Assembly (NCBI GenBank): GCA_963680875.1
Contig: OY804578.1
Coordinates: 97,245,689-97,309,688, forward strand
Direction of reading: 5' to 3'
From: Bathymodiolus brooksi
Lineage: Eukaryota > Mollusca > Bivalvia > Mytilida > Modiolidae
Length of the DNA stretch: 64,000 bases
Below the pieces are notes generated by a model, which saw only the letters and a list, made by a program, of their open reading frames with translations, was not told where the DNA came from and made no database searches. The position numbers and the translations under genes were made by a program. This document shows, one piece after another, positions 32,654-43,876 of this stretch. Positions within the stretch are counted from its first letter, which is position 1. Each line of letters opens with the position of its first letter.

Positions 32654-35072
32654 TGTTGTTTCGTACTCCATAATGATCAAGTTTCATTAATAGTCGGTTG
32701 TGGGGAACCTTATCAAAGGCCTTAGAGAAGTCCAGTAAGATACCGTCTATCTGGTCGCCAGAGTCAAGTGCCTTTGATAAGTCATGGATAGTTAGGACTA
32801 GTTGGGTATCACATGATCTTCTCTTGCAGAAGCCGTGTTGTTCGTCTGAGAGGATGTTGGTGTTTTCTAGGTGGGTAAGAACACTGCTGTGGATTATGTG
32901 TTCCATGATTTTACAACATATCGATGTTAATGATATAGGCCTACAGTTGGAAGGTTGACCTCTGTCTCCCTTTTTAAATACAGGTGCGACTATAGCTGTT
33001 TTCCAGTCAGATGGGATTTTACTCTGGTTAATGGATGCTTGGAATATAAACGTGAGTGCTGGTGTTATTTCTTTGGCTGTTTCCTTCAGTAGACGGCCCG
33101 TAGCTTTGTGTGGATTTAAGCTTGTCAAGAGTTTCATGACACCATTGTGGTGGATTATAATAGGTGGTATCTCTGGTGTAGAGCTCGCTCCCATATCTGA
33201 CATGTTACTTAGGTCTTCAGATGTAAAAACAGACGAGAACTGAGAGTTAAGTATGTTGGCCTTGGTTGTACTGTCACTAAAGGTAAGTCCATTACGTTTC
33301 AGTGGTGCAACTCCACATCTATCATTCTTCTTGTTTTTGATGTAATTCCAGAAGAGTTTTGGACTGGCTTCTTCGCTACATATTATGTTGTTAATATATG
33401 AGCTATATGCCTCCCTGCATTTCTTTTGGGCGAGTTTCTTTATTGCATTGTATGAGTTCCAGTTCCTTGTTTTGTGGGTGCGTTTTGCTCGATTGTATAG
33501 TTTTTGTTTCCGTCTTGACAGAGTACGCAGGTCTTTTGTAATCCAGGGTTGAGTTATTCTTGTGGAAGTTGTTTTCGATGGTATACATTCCTCCATTATA
33601 TCAGTGCACTTGGTCTTGAAGTAATCCCACAGAGTGTTAATGTAGGTGTTAATTGTGAACTTTTCCAGTATGTTGTTTGACATTTCCTCTATTTTGCTTT
33701 TTAGTTTCTGTATGTCTGCCTTTTTCCACATGTATATTTTGCGTTTTACTGGCTTTTGTCTTGATATTGCAATGTTGGAATCTACAAAGACTATTTCATG
33801 GTCACTGATGCCTGGTATTGCTTCGCATCTATTAATTAATGACGGTCGATTTGTAAGGAATACATCTAGCAGATTTTGGCCTCTTGTCGGGATGTTGAAG
33901 GATTGTATAAGACCTAAGTCTTCTTCTAGTGCTAGAAAAAATTCGCTAATTTCTTTACGATACTGGTTGCTGGTTATAGTGTTCGAGGACCAATTGATAT
34001 CAGATAAGTTCAGGTCTCCTATCCAGATGGTGGATTTTGTGTTCTTATGGCAAATGTCAGAGATGATGTTTGACAGGTCTTTAGAGTATTCAATGCTGCT
34101 ATTAGGTGGTCTGTATACAGATATCACAATGAGTGACTTGTTGGAATCATACTCAATTTTTCTGGCGATAATCTCACAGTCGCAATCAGTGACTGTTGTT
34201 ATGTCAATGGGATTACTGTTGGTATTTGACTTGATTGCAAGCATGACACCTCCGAATCCATCTTTTATGTCTTTACGGAATATTTCGTAATCGGATTCGT
34301 CTGGTAAGATTTCGCATATAGACGGTTTAAGCCATGTTTCATTTCCACATATAATGTCTGGGTTACTAGAGTCTAAAAAATTCCAGAAACTATGTTTTTT
34401 GGCATTAATGCTTTGAAAGTTAATGGTAGCAAATCGGATGTTTCTGTTATGTGGAAACTTTGAGCGTTGGTTTGCCTGATGATTTGAACTAGATGTATGC
34501 AATGGTGATCTCATATTGCCATTATCTAATGATGTATTGCTGAGTACTGACTGATTCCTTAGTGAATCGTAAATATTGTTACTCTCAACAATCACAGATT
34601 CAAATAGGCTGGTTGAAAAATTTGGTATGCCACATTGGCAACAAGTCCAAGATGCATTTGATGGTTCAAGAGCTTTATAAATAGCTGAATTCATACCCAT
34701 ACAATTTGCGTGATACCATAGATTACAGTTATCACATGCTACTGCACGTTGTCTCCAAGTGACAGCTTTGTTACAAGTTTGACAGGGATATTTAGGAGTA
34801 GCTGGACCTGGGTTCAATTCAGTCTCTGATGATAATAATATGAGTATATAACTGAGGTATAATAGATGGCTTGTATTACCTCTGGAAATAATATGGTCAA
34901 GTTGGCTTTTTCGTTTGACAAAGTTCGCTAAAATTACAGGCAAGTACGTTTTATTCGATGTTGCTGTGTTTGACTTACAGTATACACTTTTGGTCAGGCA
35001 GATTGAGGTTTTAACTGCAAGGTCTATTTGTACTTTTGTTGGAAAGTATAATGTGTAAAAGACCACACACAT
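32475..35072 (-). pseudogene. LINE ORF2-type protein: 2A-like, PHD-like, endonuclease, RT (865 codons)
   Basis: Residues 74-90 hold a hydrophobic run and then ETELNPGP, a 2A-type ribosome-skipping signal (consensus DxExNPGP, with Asp changed to Glu). Residues 97-148 form a C4HC3-type PHD-like finger (CQTC, CDNC, HANC, CCQC). Residues 211-435 form the APE-type endonuclease with NETW, GDLN (352-355) and SDHE (423-426). RT begins near 640, with RPISLTS and LLDFSKAFDKV, up to residue 806 where the frame shifts. The known role of this protein class is target-primed reverse transcription in the nucleus. The tail of 60 residues after the shift is out-of-frame sequence. Two lesions make it inactive. 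Confidence 0.9.
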
Positions 35073-35861
35073 CAGTGCTGTTATAGCATGTATTCGATTC
35101 GGTTGTTGTTGTTTTCCCGGAAACCGGAAGACATGATGGGAGTAGTGTAAGTGATGAGATGGCGCGAAAATTCAGATCTGAAAATTTCTGGGATTTCACA
35201 AAGTCTGTGGATTTTTTTTGGAATAATCAGGTTAGTCAGGTATAATTTTCCACAATAAATAATGGTGACAAGTTCTAGGCAGATCTGATCAGTGGAATTT
35301 TAGATTCGTCCAGTTTTAAAAGAGCTACTAGGGAAGCCGTTCTATTGTGTCACATGACCGGAACATCGTATACGAATAATTTTTTCAGCCTATGAATACA
35401 TTTTTAAACCTACGAATAACTTTTTAAGCCCCGCCTATATATTCTGAAACTATCTTTGTGCTTCTACTCTCCTGTGAAGTAGGTACAATATGAACCGTAA
35501 CCAATGTCAATAATCGTTCGTCGTCCTTTTCTAATAAATGTTTTCGTTCTCACTACTAAAATACAAAACGACAAAATGAAATACTGGTAAATGAAACTAA
35601 TAATTTTAAAATTCCATCTTTTTCATATATAGTTTACGATAAAACAAATCCTAGAAGTCAATGAAAAACAAAACAAAAATCTTCAACATATCCGAATCAT
35701 TTAATTTGACACGGGAAGCTTTGAAAGGAAAACAAAAGCAACTAAAACAACAGGACAAAGGGAATAAACCAAAGAGGGAACGTTCTGGACAGTCACACAA
35801 CACAATCTTAACTATTTAAAACACACTTATGGTTAATTAACTCAGTACAGTTTGAACGGGT

Positions 35862-36092
35862 CATACTTAAATACGCCTGCAGTAGTAACCAGGTAAATAT
35901 ATACGCCTGTGTGAAAAGGTGTACGTGTATTTAATTTGTGTTATATAAACTAGTAAAAGCAATATATCGGATGTTTACTATCATATACAAAAACAAACAA
36001 AAAAGAGAACCATATAGTTGCAGGCGTACACTTTTTCACACAGGCGTATATATTTACCTGATTACTACTGCAGGCATATTTAAGTATGACCG
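35862..36092. repeat. 230-bp foldback element
   Basis: Arms of about 70 bp share 'gtcatacttaaatacgcctg' ... 'taaatatatacgcctgtgtg' and face each other across a loop of about 90 bp. A few mismatches are present. It is a likely MITE. No target duplication was resolved. Confidence 0.8.
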
Positions 36093-36399
36093 CATGTGAC
36101 GTATGATCGATAAATTAATGTGTTTTCATATCTATGAAAAACATATTAAATATATATATTTCAGGTTCTAAACTATCAATTTTCTATATAGATTTTCATC
36201 TTAATCAATAAATCTTCATTTAAATGAAGTTATTTCACTTCCTTTTAAGAACTATTTGTTCGCGAATTTTTGTCGGTAGCAAAAAAATCTGGTATTTTAC
36301 TACGCCAAATAGCGAGGATTCCGTTGTATAATGCATTAAAAAAAATGCATTTTTAAGAATTAAAATTATTTTTTAGGACATCGTGGATTGCAGGATAAA

Positions 36400-36495
36400 T
36401 ACAATATTGGTCTGTTGACTAAAGTTCGTCTTTCACCCCGTTTCTCAGCCTCGTCAAATAAATTCTATACTTACCGTCAACAGACCAATATTGTA
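36400..36495. repeat. 96-bp mini-element with 20-bp TIRs
   Basis: 'tacaatattggtctgttgac' at 36400-36419 is perfectly inverted at 36476-36495. It is next to TA dinucleotides. It is a small MITE or a structured regulatory element. Confidence 0.8.
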
Positions 36496-36684
36496 TATAT
36501 ATTGATCTCTTAGACTTTTATTATGTCCCTTGTTTATATAAATTAAAGTATTCTGAGATCAAATTCCTTTTCTACTTAACTGTTAATACCATTTATATTA
36601 TCCAAGGGATAAAATTTGTGTACAACTATTATCCATCTGGGATATTATATCAATTTTCGCCAAACCTAATATATATATATATAT

Positions 36685-37616
36685 GTGAAAAGCCGGAATT
36701 TCACACTAGTGAAATTGAAATCCTTTGGTTAGAAGTTATCATATATAATTAAAAAGCGATGGTTGGAGTTATTTATAGACCCCCACATTCAGATGTGTCA
36801 TATTGGCGGAAATTCGAAAACAATATCCAGCCTATATTGGATTTGAATGTTCCTGTAATACTTGGAGGTGATTTAAATATTGATATGTTGGTTAATCAGT
36901 GTGGGCATCTTGAAGACATTCTCACACGTCTAAACTTGGAGAATGTTGTGTGGGAGCCAACACGTATTACCCATACATCAGCTACATGTGTCGATTTATT
37001 TATTATAAACAGACCAAATCTTATACTTGATATTAAAGTTTCCCCGAACTTTTGCAGTGACCACTGCCCAGTCAGTGTAGACATTAATATCAAAACGAGT
37101 AAAGAGCAGTGTTATAAACGCACAATTAGAACATATGATCAGGCTGATTATAATTCCATAATCCATGAAATGAAAGGCAAGAATTGGAGTATTCTCTTTG
37201 AAAATAAAACTGTCAATCAGAACTACTCCAATTTCCTTTCTATTTTAAATGAGGCGTGTGATAAACACATACCTACAAAAACTGTAGTTATTAGACAAGA
37301 TGATAAACCGTTTATGAATAACTCTATAAGGAAGGCGATTCGAAAGAGAAATCGCATTCATTATAGAGCCAAGTCTACCAACAACCCAGATCATTGGTCA
37401 CAATATAGACATTTGCGAAATGACGTAATAAGATTGGTAAGAGAATCCAAAACTGAATAAAAAAATAAACTTACTTCTCAATTAATGGACAAAAGTATCC
37501 CACCAGACAAATGGTGGAGAATTGCCAAATCAGTTTGTAAACTAAACAAGTGTAATATAGTTTCACCCCCTATAAAACATGAAGGTAGAATAATAATTCA
37601 TCCCTCAGAGAAATGT
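36685..37616 (+). pseudogene. LINE fragment A: endonuclease and linker
   Basis: The main frame, 36759-37460, begins VIYRPPHSD, has GGDLNID and SDHCPV (APE-type endonuclease) and then a basic linker. A stop at 37458-37460 and another at 36750-36752 lie in frame with family sequence on both sides. 37461-37616 continues the same linker and ends HPSEKC, abutting a second copy of earlier linker sequence at 37617. It is the same LINE family as 49371-52055. Confidence 0.8.
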
Positions 37617-37680
37617 CATTATAGGGCCAAGTCTACCAACAACCCAGATCATTGGTCGCAATATAGACATTTGCGAAATG

Positions 37681-37684
37681 ACGT
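37681..37684. repeat. Target-site duplication ACGT, left
   Basis: ACGT precedes the LTR start (tgtaatg). The same four bases follow the 3' LTR end at 49371-49374, and the LINE relative has one copy. Confidence 0.88.
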
Positions 37685-38115
37685 TGTAATGCCACCCCTT
37701 TTCTTCACTGTCGCCAACCTTCATGGAAATTTCACGAGTAAGCTGATTTATATCCTTTCAGTGTTAAATGGGAGTCTTTAGTGATAAGTGTAGTTGAAAT
37801 CGTCAATAATAACTAATTTTAAGTTCAACAACACATTTTGTAAACAACGAAAATAGTATGACCTACTCTCTCACTTTCAGTGTTTACACATTTTTATTTA
37901 TGGAATGTGAACCGGAAGCGATAATATGCAAATTTGTTTACCGTTATTTTAGCGGTTGTGTGCTAGGGAAATCGGCCCTAATTTGCCATTTCAATTTCAC
38001 AAAAGGGATTATGTTGATTATACACATCTATTTATAGATAACTTGATGCGTTATTTCAATAAATAACGTTTCTTTCACTCGTTTCGGAACTTGATACCAA
38101 AAGAGGAACTCCGAT

Positions 38116-39487
38116 CACAGGAGTCGGAAGTTCTATCAATAATAAGGTATAGGGGCACCTCGAAGATCGCTGGGAAACTATAAAAAAAAAACACCAGGAG
38201 TGCAACGCATTTTTGGGGGATTGGCCTAAATCTATACCTACAGGTAGATCAGCATGGAATAAAAGGTTGAATCCTACTCTTGGATGTTTAAACTAAATAA
38301 ATATCATGTTTTCTTGTACTTACCACACGGTTTTGTAGCAGTTTCGTACATTTTACCCTTCTACACCACCATCGCAAGATCCATGACCGGAAGTGTAGCT
38401 CTGTCGTGAATTTTAAGGTCAGTATAATTAAATTATCTCTTTTGATAAATTATGAAACATCTTGTGATATATTATATGATTTAAATATAATAAAATATTA
38501 CTTCAAAAATAAGGTCCAATTGTTTGTTGTATTTATTTTGCCATGGTTAAAAATTTACAAGGGAGGTAACTCTCCACAACGAAAAACCTTACAAGGCGGC
38601 TAATTCAAATTTGTAATTTAAACTAAAGTTAAATTATATAAACATTTATATTATATATATATCAATGGCTGGCAACATAGACATAGCTGCATGGTAATAG
38701 TTACTAATACACATAATTATTTTCCTTTGAATATTGTTTAACATAGTCATATTGGGAACAAAAAAAAGAGGGGGCGGGTGTATACATCACATGTGAGCAA
38801 TATGATAATGAGACCCTCTTTGACACTAATATGAGGCAGGCCTTACATGTTAAAAAGGACAAACAATCTGGCAATTTTTGGAAAGGTGTCCAGTCTAATT
38901 TAAAACAGAAAGAAAAGGGCAAAGGATCTGGAATCTTGTGAAAGGGTTCAGTCATATACACAATTTGGTATCCCAGTTTTTAAAATGTATTGTGTGAATT
39001 TGATTCAAAAACTAAATAATTTTAAAAATTAATTACATTAATCATGTTAACCCTTTAATTACTGCCACACAAACATGCTGTGACTGTGAGATATATATAA
39101 TAAAAACCAAAAAAGTCCGGGAAAAAGTGTAAAATTCCGGAGAAAAAAAAAGTTCCGGATTTGTTTTGTACATTATAGTTATACTTACCTTAAAATTCAC
39201 GACAGAGCTGCACTTCCGGTCATGGATCTTGCGATGGTGGTGTAGAAGGGTAAAATGTACGAAACTGCTACAAAACCGTGTGGTAAGTACAAGAAAACAT
39301 GATATTTATTTAGTTTAAACATCCAAGAGTAGGATTCAACCTTTTATTCCATGCTGATCTACCTGTAGGTATAGATTTAGGCCAACCCCCCAAAAATGCG
39401 TTGCACTCCTGGTGTTTTTTTATAGTTTCCCAGCGATCTTCGAGGTGCCCCTATACCTTATTATTGATAGAACTTCCGACTCCTGTG
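38116..39487. mobile_element. DNA transposon with about 310-bp TIRs, nested in the 5' LTR
   Basis: The left TIR spans 38116-38424 and the right TIR 39180-39487 (inverted), starting 'cacaggagtcggaagttcta'. The interior is about 755 bp with no transposase ORF. The 7-bp flank ctccgat (perhaps 8 bp, ctccgatc) is duplicated at 38109-38115 and 39488-39494, and the intact 3' LTR shows the empty site. The TSD size is nearest to hAT or P-type elements, but the TIRs do not let me decide. Confidence 0.9.
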
Positions 39488-39828
39488 CTCCGATCTTATC
39501 GCTTCTGGGGTTGATTTTATTAATAAATAAGTTTGTTACGTCTTATTTATAGAATGTATAATTACCTATGATATCAAGGACCAGTTGTATATCCTGGGTC
39601 CTTCGTGTTAATATGTTTTAACTTTGTATTTAGTGTAATTCCATCACGGTACACAGCAGTCGACCCTCCATTCTTTCCATGTTTTTACCCGAAGGTCGAC
39701 GTTAGAATTATTTGATTGGTTAAAAATATTATGACGTCAGAGCGTGAATTACGTCACTCTGGGCCACTTGTTAGTTTGACGCTGAATAGTACATACGTTA
39801 TTTTCTATACTCTTCGACTAGTTTCAAA

Positions 39829-39864
39829 ATGTCTCAAGCTCAACTAAATTCCGCTATTTCGATG
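39829..39864 (+). promoter_or_regulatory. Short LTR leader ORF ending in a donor-like site
   Basis: ATG 39829 opens 12 codons (MSQAQLNSAISM), followed directly by GTAATT. The 3' LTR holds the same leader at 48536-48571. If spliced to the acceptor-like CAG at 45777-45779, phase 0 is kept into the zinc-finger ORF. This is inference without transcript data. Confidence 0.4.
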
Positions 39865-40666
39865 GTAATTAATATTGATTATTTACGCGATTTATAAATT
39901 TCTTTGTTAATTTTAATCATTTCTTTGGATCTAAGCACTGATTGAGTGTTTAATCAAACAAATGAATGTTTCTGTCACACCACTGCTGGTGCCCTACCAA
40001 ATCTTGATTTTCTAATGATTCAGTTATAGTGACAGTTCCCTTAGTCGAATAACTTCTATTTCATTGTTTATGAGACATAATTCGTCTGCTAAAGTTATGA
40101 GTTTTCATAAATTCTCAGAACTTCCATTTTTAATGAACTTGGTGTTTGCACCAGAATTTTTAGCTATGTCGCACCAAGATTGGCAAGAACACCAGTTTTG
40201 GTTTGCTGCACCTCAAACCCTTTAACCAAGATTTGAGTTCACACCATACCTTTGGTTAAGTTGCACCAAATATGGTGCTGGTTAAATTTCTCTATTTTAT
40301 TGATTTTAATATATAGACTATTATAGCATAGAGGGCTTTTATTTTTGTAAGCTTTGAGATTTTCAGAGTATTTGTTGGTTCCATTAAGCTGTGTACAATC
40401 TCTCTTTATCACAAGATATTGTCATGAATTCAGACATGGCTCAATTTTGTATTGTTCTCAATGCTGATAAATGATATGTTTTAAAATAAATATATAATTA
40501 AATGTCAACACTATAGTTCGTCTTACTTAAGGCCTTAATTATAGTTCCAAAGGCTGGACACCTATGCAAGTCCCGAACCCACAAAACTTGTTTATGCCGT
40601 CACCTAGCTGTGGTCACATGCGCTGAATGTTGGGAGCTAAGCCACAACCGGGCGGCGCGACATAAT

Positions 40667-40684
40667 TGGCATCCTCGGCGGGAT
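40667..40684 (+). promoter_or_regulatory. Primer binding site of LTR retrotransposon
   Basis: TGGCATCCTCGGCGGGAT starts four bases after the LTR. Its complement ends in CCA preceded by a G discriminator and a plausible acceptor and T-stem. The tRNA type was not assigned. Confidence 0.75.
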
Positions 40685-40760
40685 TCTAACTGATTGAGTC
40701 AGCTCCTTTTTATTGTTTTTACCTTTAATAAGTTATAGACTGATGTAAACTCCTTTCAAT

Positions 40761-42287
40761 ATGGATAATCCTGACGTGATATTCAAACCCGAAAGGAATC
40801 ATCACGACTCCGAACAGCAACAACGTTCTGGAACCCCCATTAATTTACTGGACATGGATGTGGTAGATGAAGTAACATGTAATCCATCCTTCCATCCCTC
40901 AAATGTTTCTACCCCTTCCTTTAGTGCAGAACAAAGAATGCAATATAAATTTGATGCAGTATCTCGTCAACTTGACGACATGTTCAATACTTTTCAAATG
41001 CAGATCTGTGCTATGACAAAGCAAGCTCTAGATAGGTTAGATCAAAGATATGTCGCTCTAGGTATTAAACCTTAAAACCTCAATTCTGTAGATCACCTTT
41101 CACCAATAGTGGACAACAATGTTAGTACAAACAATCACAATAGTCAGACACTGTCTACACCTCAAAGCAATGCAAACTTGGTTACAAATGAACAACCCAA
41201 TATTGATAATACCATTTCTAGTAATACAAATTTATTGAAAACAAATTGCAATGATGGATTAAATTATCTGTCATCTCTAAGGTGAGCTGGTCCATCTATG
41301 ATGACTAATATAGATGCTGCTCCTACTCAATTATCTAGTTCAAAATTTCCAAATCAATATGGCAATTCAGTCAAGTTGAAACCACAAAATTATGATGGAA
41401 CAGAAGATTTAGATGACTATCTTTCACAATTTGAGATATTGGCAGATTTAAACTGCTGGAATTATGAAGCCAAATCATTATACTTAGCAGGAAGTCTGAA
41501 GGGTGACGTTCGAACTTTATTAACAGAGCTCTCTTCCTTACAGAGATGTGATTATGATAGTTTGGTACAAATTCTAACTCTGCGATTTGGTTCTTTAAAC
41601 CGAGCTGAAATTTATTAAGCCAATTTACAAACTCGGGTCAAGCGAAGAGACGAGTCGATCTCTGAGCTTGCTCAATCTATTAAAAAGTTGACACGTCAGG
41701 CTTATCCAAATGCACCTGCGAGTGTTACATCCACTCTAGCTAGGCATCACTTCATTGATGCCCTGCCTGATTCAGATGTAAGACTTCGCATCCGTGAGAC
41801 TCAAGCAAACGATATTGCTGAGGCTGAGATTTTAGCTTTACGTATTGAGGCCTATAGGGTTGCAGACCGCCAAAAGACTAATAGATATCGTGGTTCTCAA
41901 GTGAACCAAATTGGTTCAAATGAGTGTGTAGACACAGAAAACAATTCTAGCACCATGGTCAAAACCATTATGGATGGGTTTCGCCATGAATTTAAGTCAC
42001 TGTCTAATGACATAAAACAGGTTGTGAAAGCATCCCAGGACAAACCATTTGAAAAAGACAAAAACAATGGTTACATAAGGCCACATAATGGTCATAATCA
42101 AAACTGGAGAAATCCAAATCAAGATAAACCAAATTATAACAATAAAAATAGATATCAGAATAACCGCCTAAATACTGGTTTTCAAGGTCGAAGTCAGACC
42201 AATGTTGAGCCGGGAAACCGGGTGTTGTCGAACACAGGGGCCGGTGTCCGACAGAATGGATCGGGCCCGACCCCACGGTTACAATAA
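40761..42287 (+). pseudogene. Gag of Gypsy-type element, three in-frame stops
   Basis: Open blocks 40761-41075, 41298-41618 and 41688-42287 share one frame, cut by TAA 41073-41075, TGA 41283-41285 and TAA 41616-41618. The middle block has a retrotransposon-gag pattern (LDDYLSQFEILADLNCW, YLAGSLKGDVRTLL). The C-terminal part is Asn/Gln-rich, and no CCHC zinc knuckle is visible, so it is lost or absent. Pol follows in the -1 frame (42335), as expected for a ribosomal frameshift design. Confidence 0.85.
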
Positions 42288-42334
42288 ATGTCTCTAAATT
42301 TGGAGATGAGGGTTTATTTGTCCGTACTAAGATT

Positions 42335-43762
42335 ATGGGCATTTCTGTAAATATTCTTGTTGACACAGGAGCCTGTGTCACTCTTTTGAAAAGGGATATT
42401 TTCAATAAACTACCACCCTCATCTCAGGATATACTAAAACCTGTTAATTTGAATTTGGTTACTGCTACAGGAGAAACGTCAGCGTTTCTTGGAAAATTAA
42501 ATATTGATAATGAGTTTAACCATGAAGTTTTAATTGGAGATATTCAGAATGATGGAATTCTGGGGGTTGATTTTCTTACACCTAATAGGTGTGATGTTTT
42601 ATTAAGCAAAAGTTGTTTGTCTTTTGAAGGTAAAAAGATACCTTGCTTTCATTTTAATAAAAATATGAAACCTACTGTATGCAGAATTTCTGTAGCTCAG
42701 GATATTGTGGTTCCTCCTAAAGCTGAGGTTATTATTCTTGGAGAATTAGTTGATCCAGTTGTAAATACAGAAACTGCCATGGTCAGTGCTATATCTACCT
42801 TTGCCAAGAAAACAGGTCTGTTAATGGCCTATGGTTTAGTAAAACCTGAAAATGAATGTATTCCTCTTAGATTAATGAATACGACTGACCGACCTTGTAA
42901 GGTCAAGAAAAATACCATAATAGCAAAGATGGAAAATGTTGATACTGTGGAAACACAAATAAATATTGAGACGGAAAAAAGGGCTGTCAATGAAATTACA
43001 GCTTCAGATGAGTTACCGGTTCACCTTACTGAATTATATGACAAAAATATTGAAAAGGTATCCCCCGAAGAGAGACGTTTATTCAAATCTCTCCTCTTGA
43101 AATACCAAGATGCCTTTTCAAAGGATTCTAAAGACATAGGAACTACTAATTTAGTGGAACATACGATTGATACTGGAGACGCCAGACCAATTCGTATACC
43201 ACCTAGACGTATCCCACTTGCTAAGATTAAGCAAGCAGAGGATGAGATCAAGGAAATGGCTGACGGAGGTATCATTGAACCATGTCATGGACCCTGGTCA
43301 TTTCCTGTGGTTTTAATACCCAAGCCCAAAGATAATTCAATAAGATTTTGCATTGATTATCGCAGATTGAATGATTCACACCCTCTTCCCAGAATTGACG
43401 ACACCCTTGACGCATTGTCAGGTGCTAAATTATTTTCTGTCTTAGATTTAAAGAGTGCGTATTGGAACGTGAAAATTGCAAGAAAAGATATAGCAAAAAC
43501 CGCCTTCTCTATACCTGGTAGTGGGTTATGGCAATTTAATAAGATGAGCTTTGGCTTGTGCAATGCACCTGCCACCTTTGTTCGTTTAATGGAACAAGTT
43601 TTACGTGGTTTAAATTGGAAGATATGCCTAGTTTATCTAGACGATATCATTGTCTTTTCTAAAACTGAAGGTCAGATAGCAAGGTGGCTAGAGACACTAG
43701 CTACTTACGATTTTAATATTGAGCATAGAGCGGGAAGAATTCACTCAAATGCTGACGCATAA
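42335..43762 (+). pseudogene. Protease-RT with internal deletion into RNase H end (475 codons)
   Basis: The protease active site DTGA is at residues 10-13. RT shows RFCIDYRRLND, FSVLDLKSAY, MSFGLCNAPATF and YLDD (near 43637-43648). Directly after FSKTEGQ the frame jumps to IARWLETLATYDFNIEHRAG, the end of RNase H. The RT thumb and connection and most of RNase H (with its acidic residues) are missing, without loss of frame. A TAA at 43760-43762 replaces what is normally Leu in NADALSRR. The protein could process Gag but not complete reverse transcription. Confidence 0.9.
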
Positions 43763-43876
43763 AGTCGTCGCCCTTGTTGTGAATCTGGTTGTCAATATTG
43801 TCTTCGAGCTGAAAGTAGATTTGATAATTCATGCCAAATTGATACCAATAATAGAGGCAATCAAAGTGTCTGTGTT

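Larger units (their letters stand above)
32090..35072 (-). mobile_element. CR1/L2-like LINE, 5' part to RT, inactive
   Basis: A single - strand ORF of 865 codons (35072 to 32475) continues in another frame to about 32345, then degenerates to about 32090. Domains run in order from 2A-like motif to PHD-like finger, APE-type endonuclease and reverse transcriptase. The RT C-terminal third and the 3' UTR are missing. A deletion removes the PDG block (after HKATG), and a frameshift lies near 32655. The 5' boundary beyond 35072 was not found. Confidence 0.9.
35073..36684. other. AT-rich stretch with small palindromic elements
   Basis: No gene. It contains two hairpin-forming inverted repeats, listed separately. 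The first 150 bases may be 5' UTR of the neighbouring LINE. Confidence 0.45.
37685..40662 (+). repeat. 5' LTR (about 1,600 bp plus 1,379-bp insertion)
   Basis: It matches 47771-49370 on both sides of a TIR element at 38116-39487. A TGACGTCA CRE-type palindrome at 39732-39739 and TACGTCAC at 39750-39757 lie about 90 bases before a short ATG leader (39829). The 3' LTR has TGACATCA at the first site. Transcription start is not visible. Confidence 0.93.

Noticed and set aside
33646..34290. 214-codon + strand frame
   Set aside because: Antisense to the LINE endonuclease ORF, which has clear motifs.
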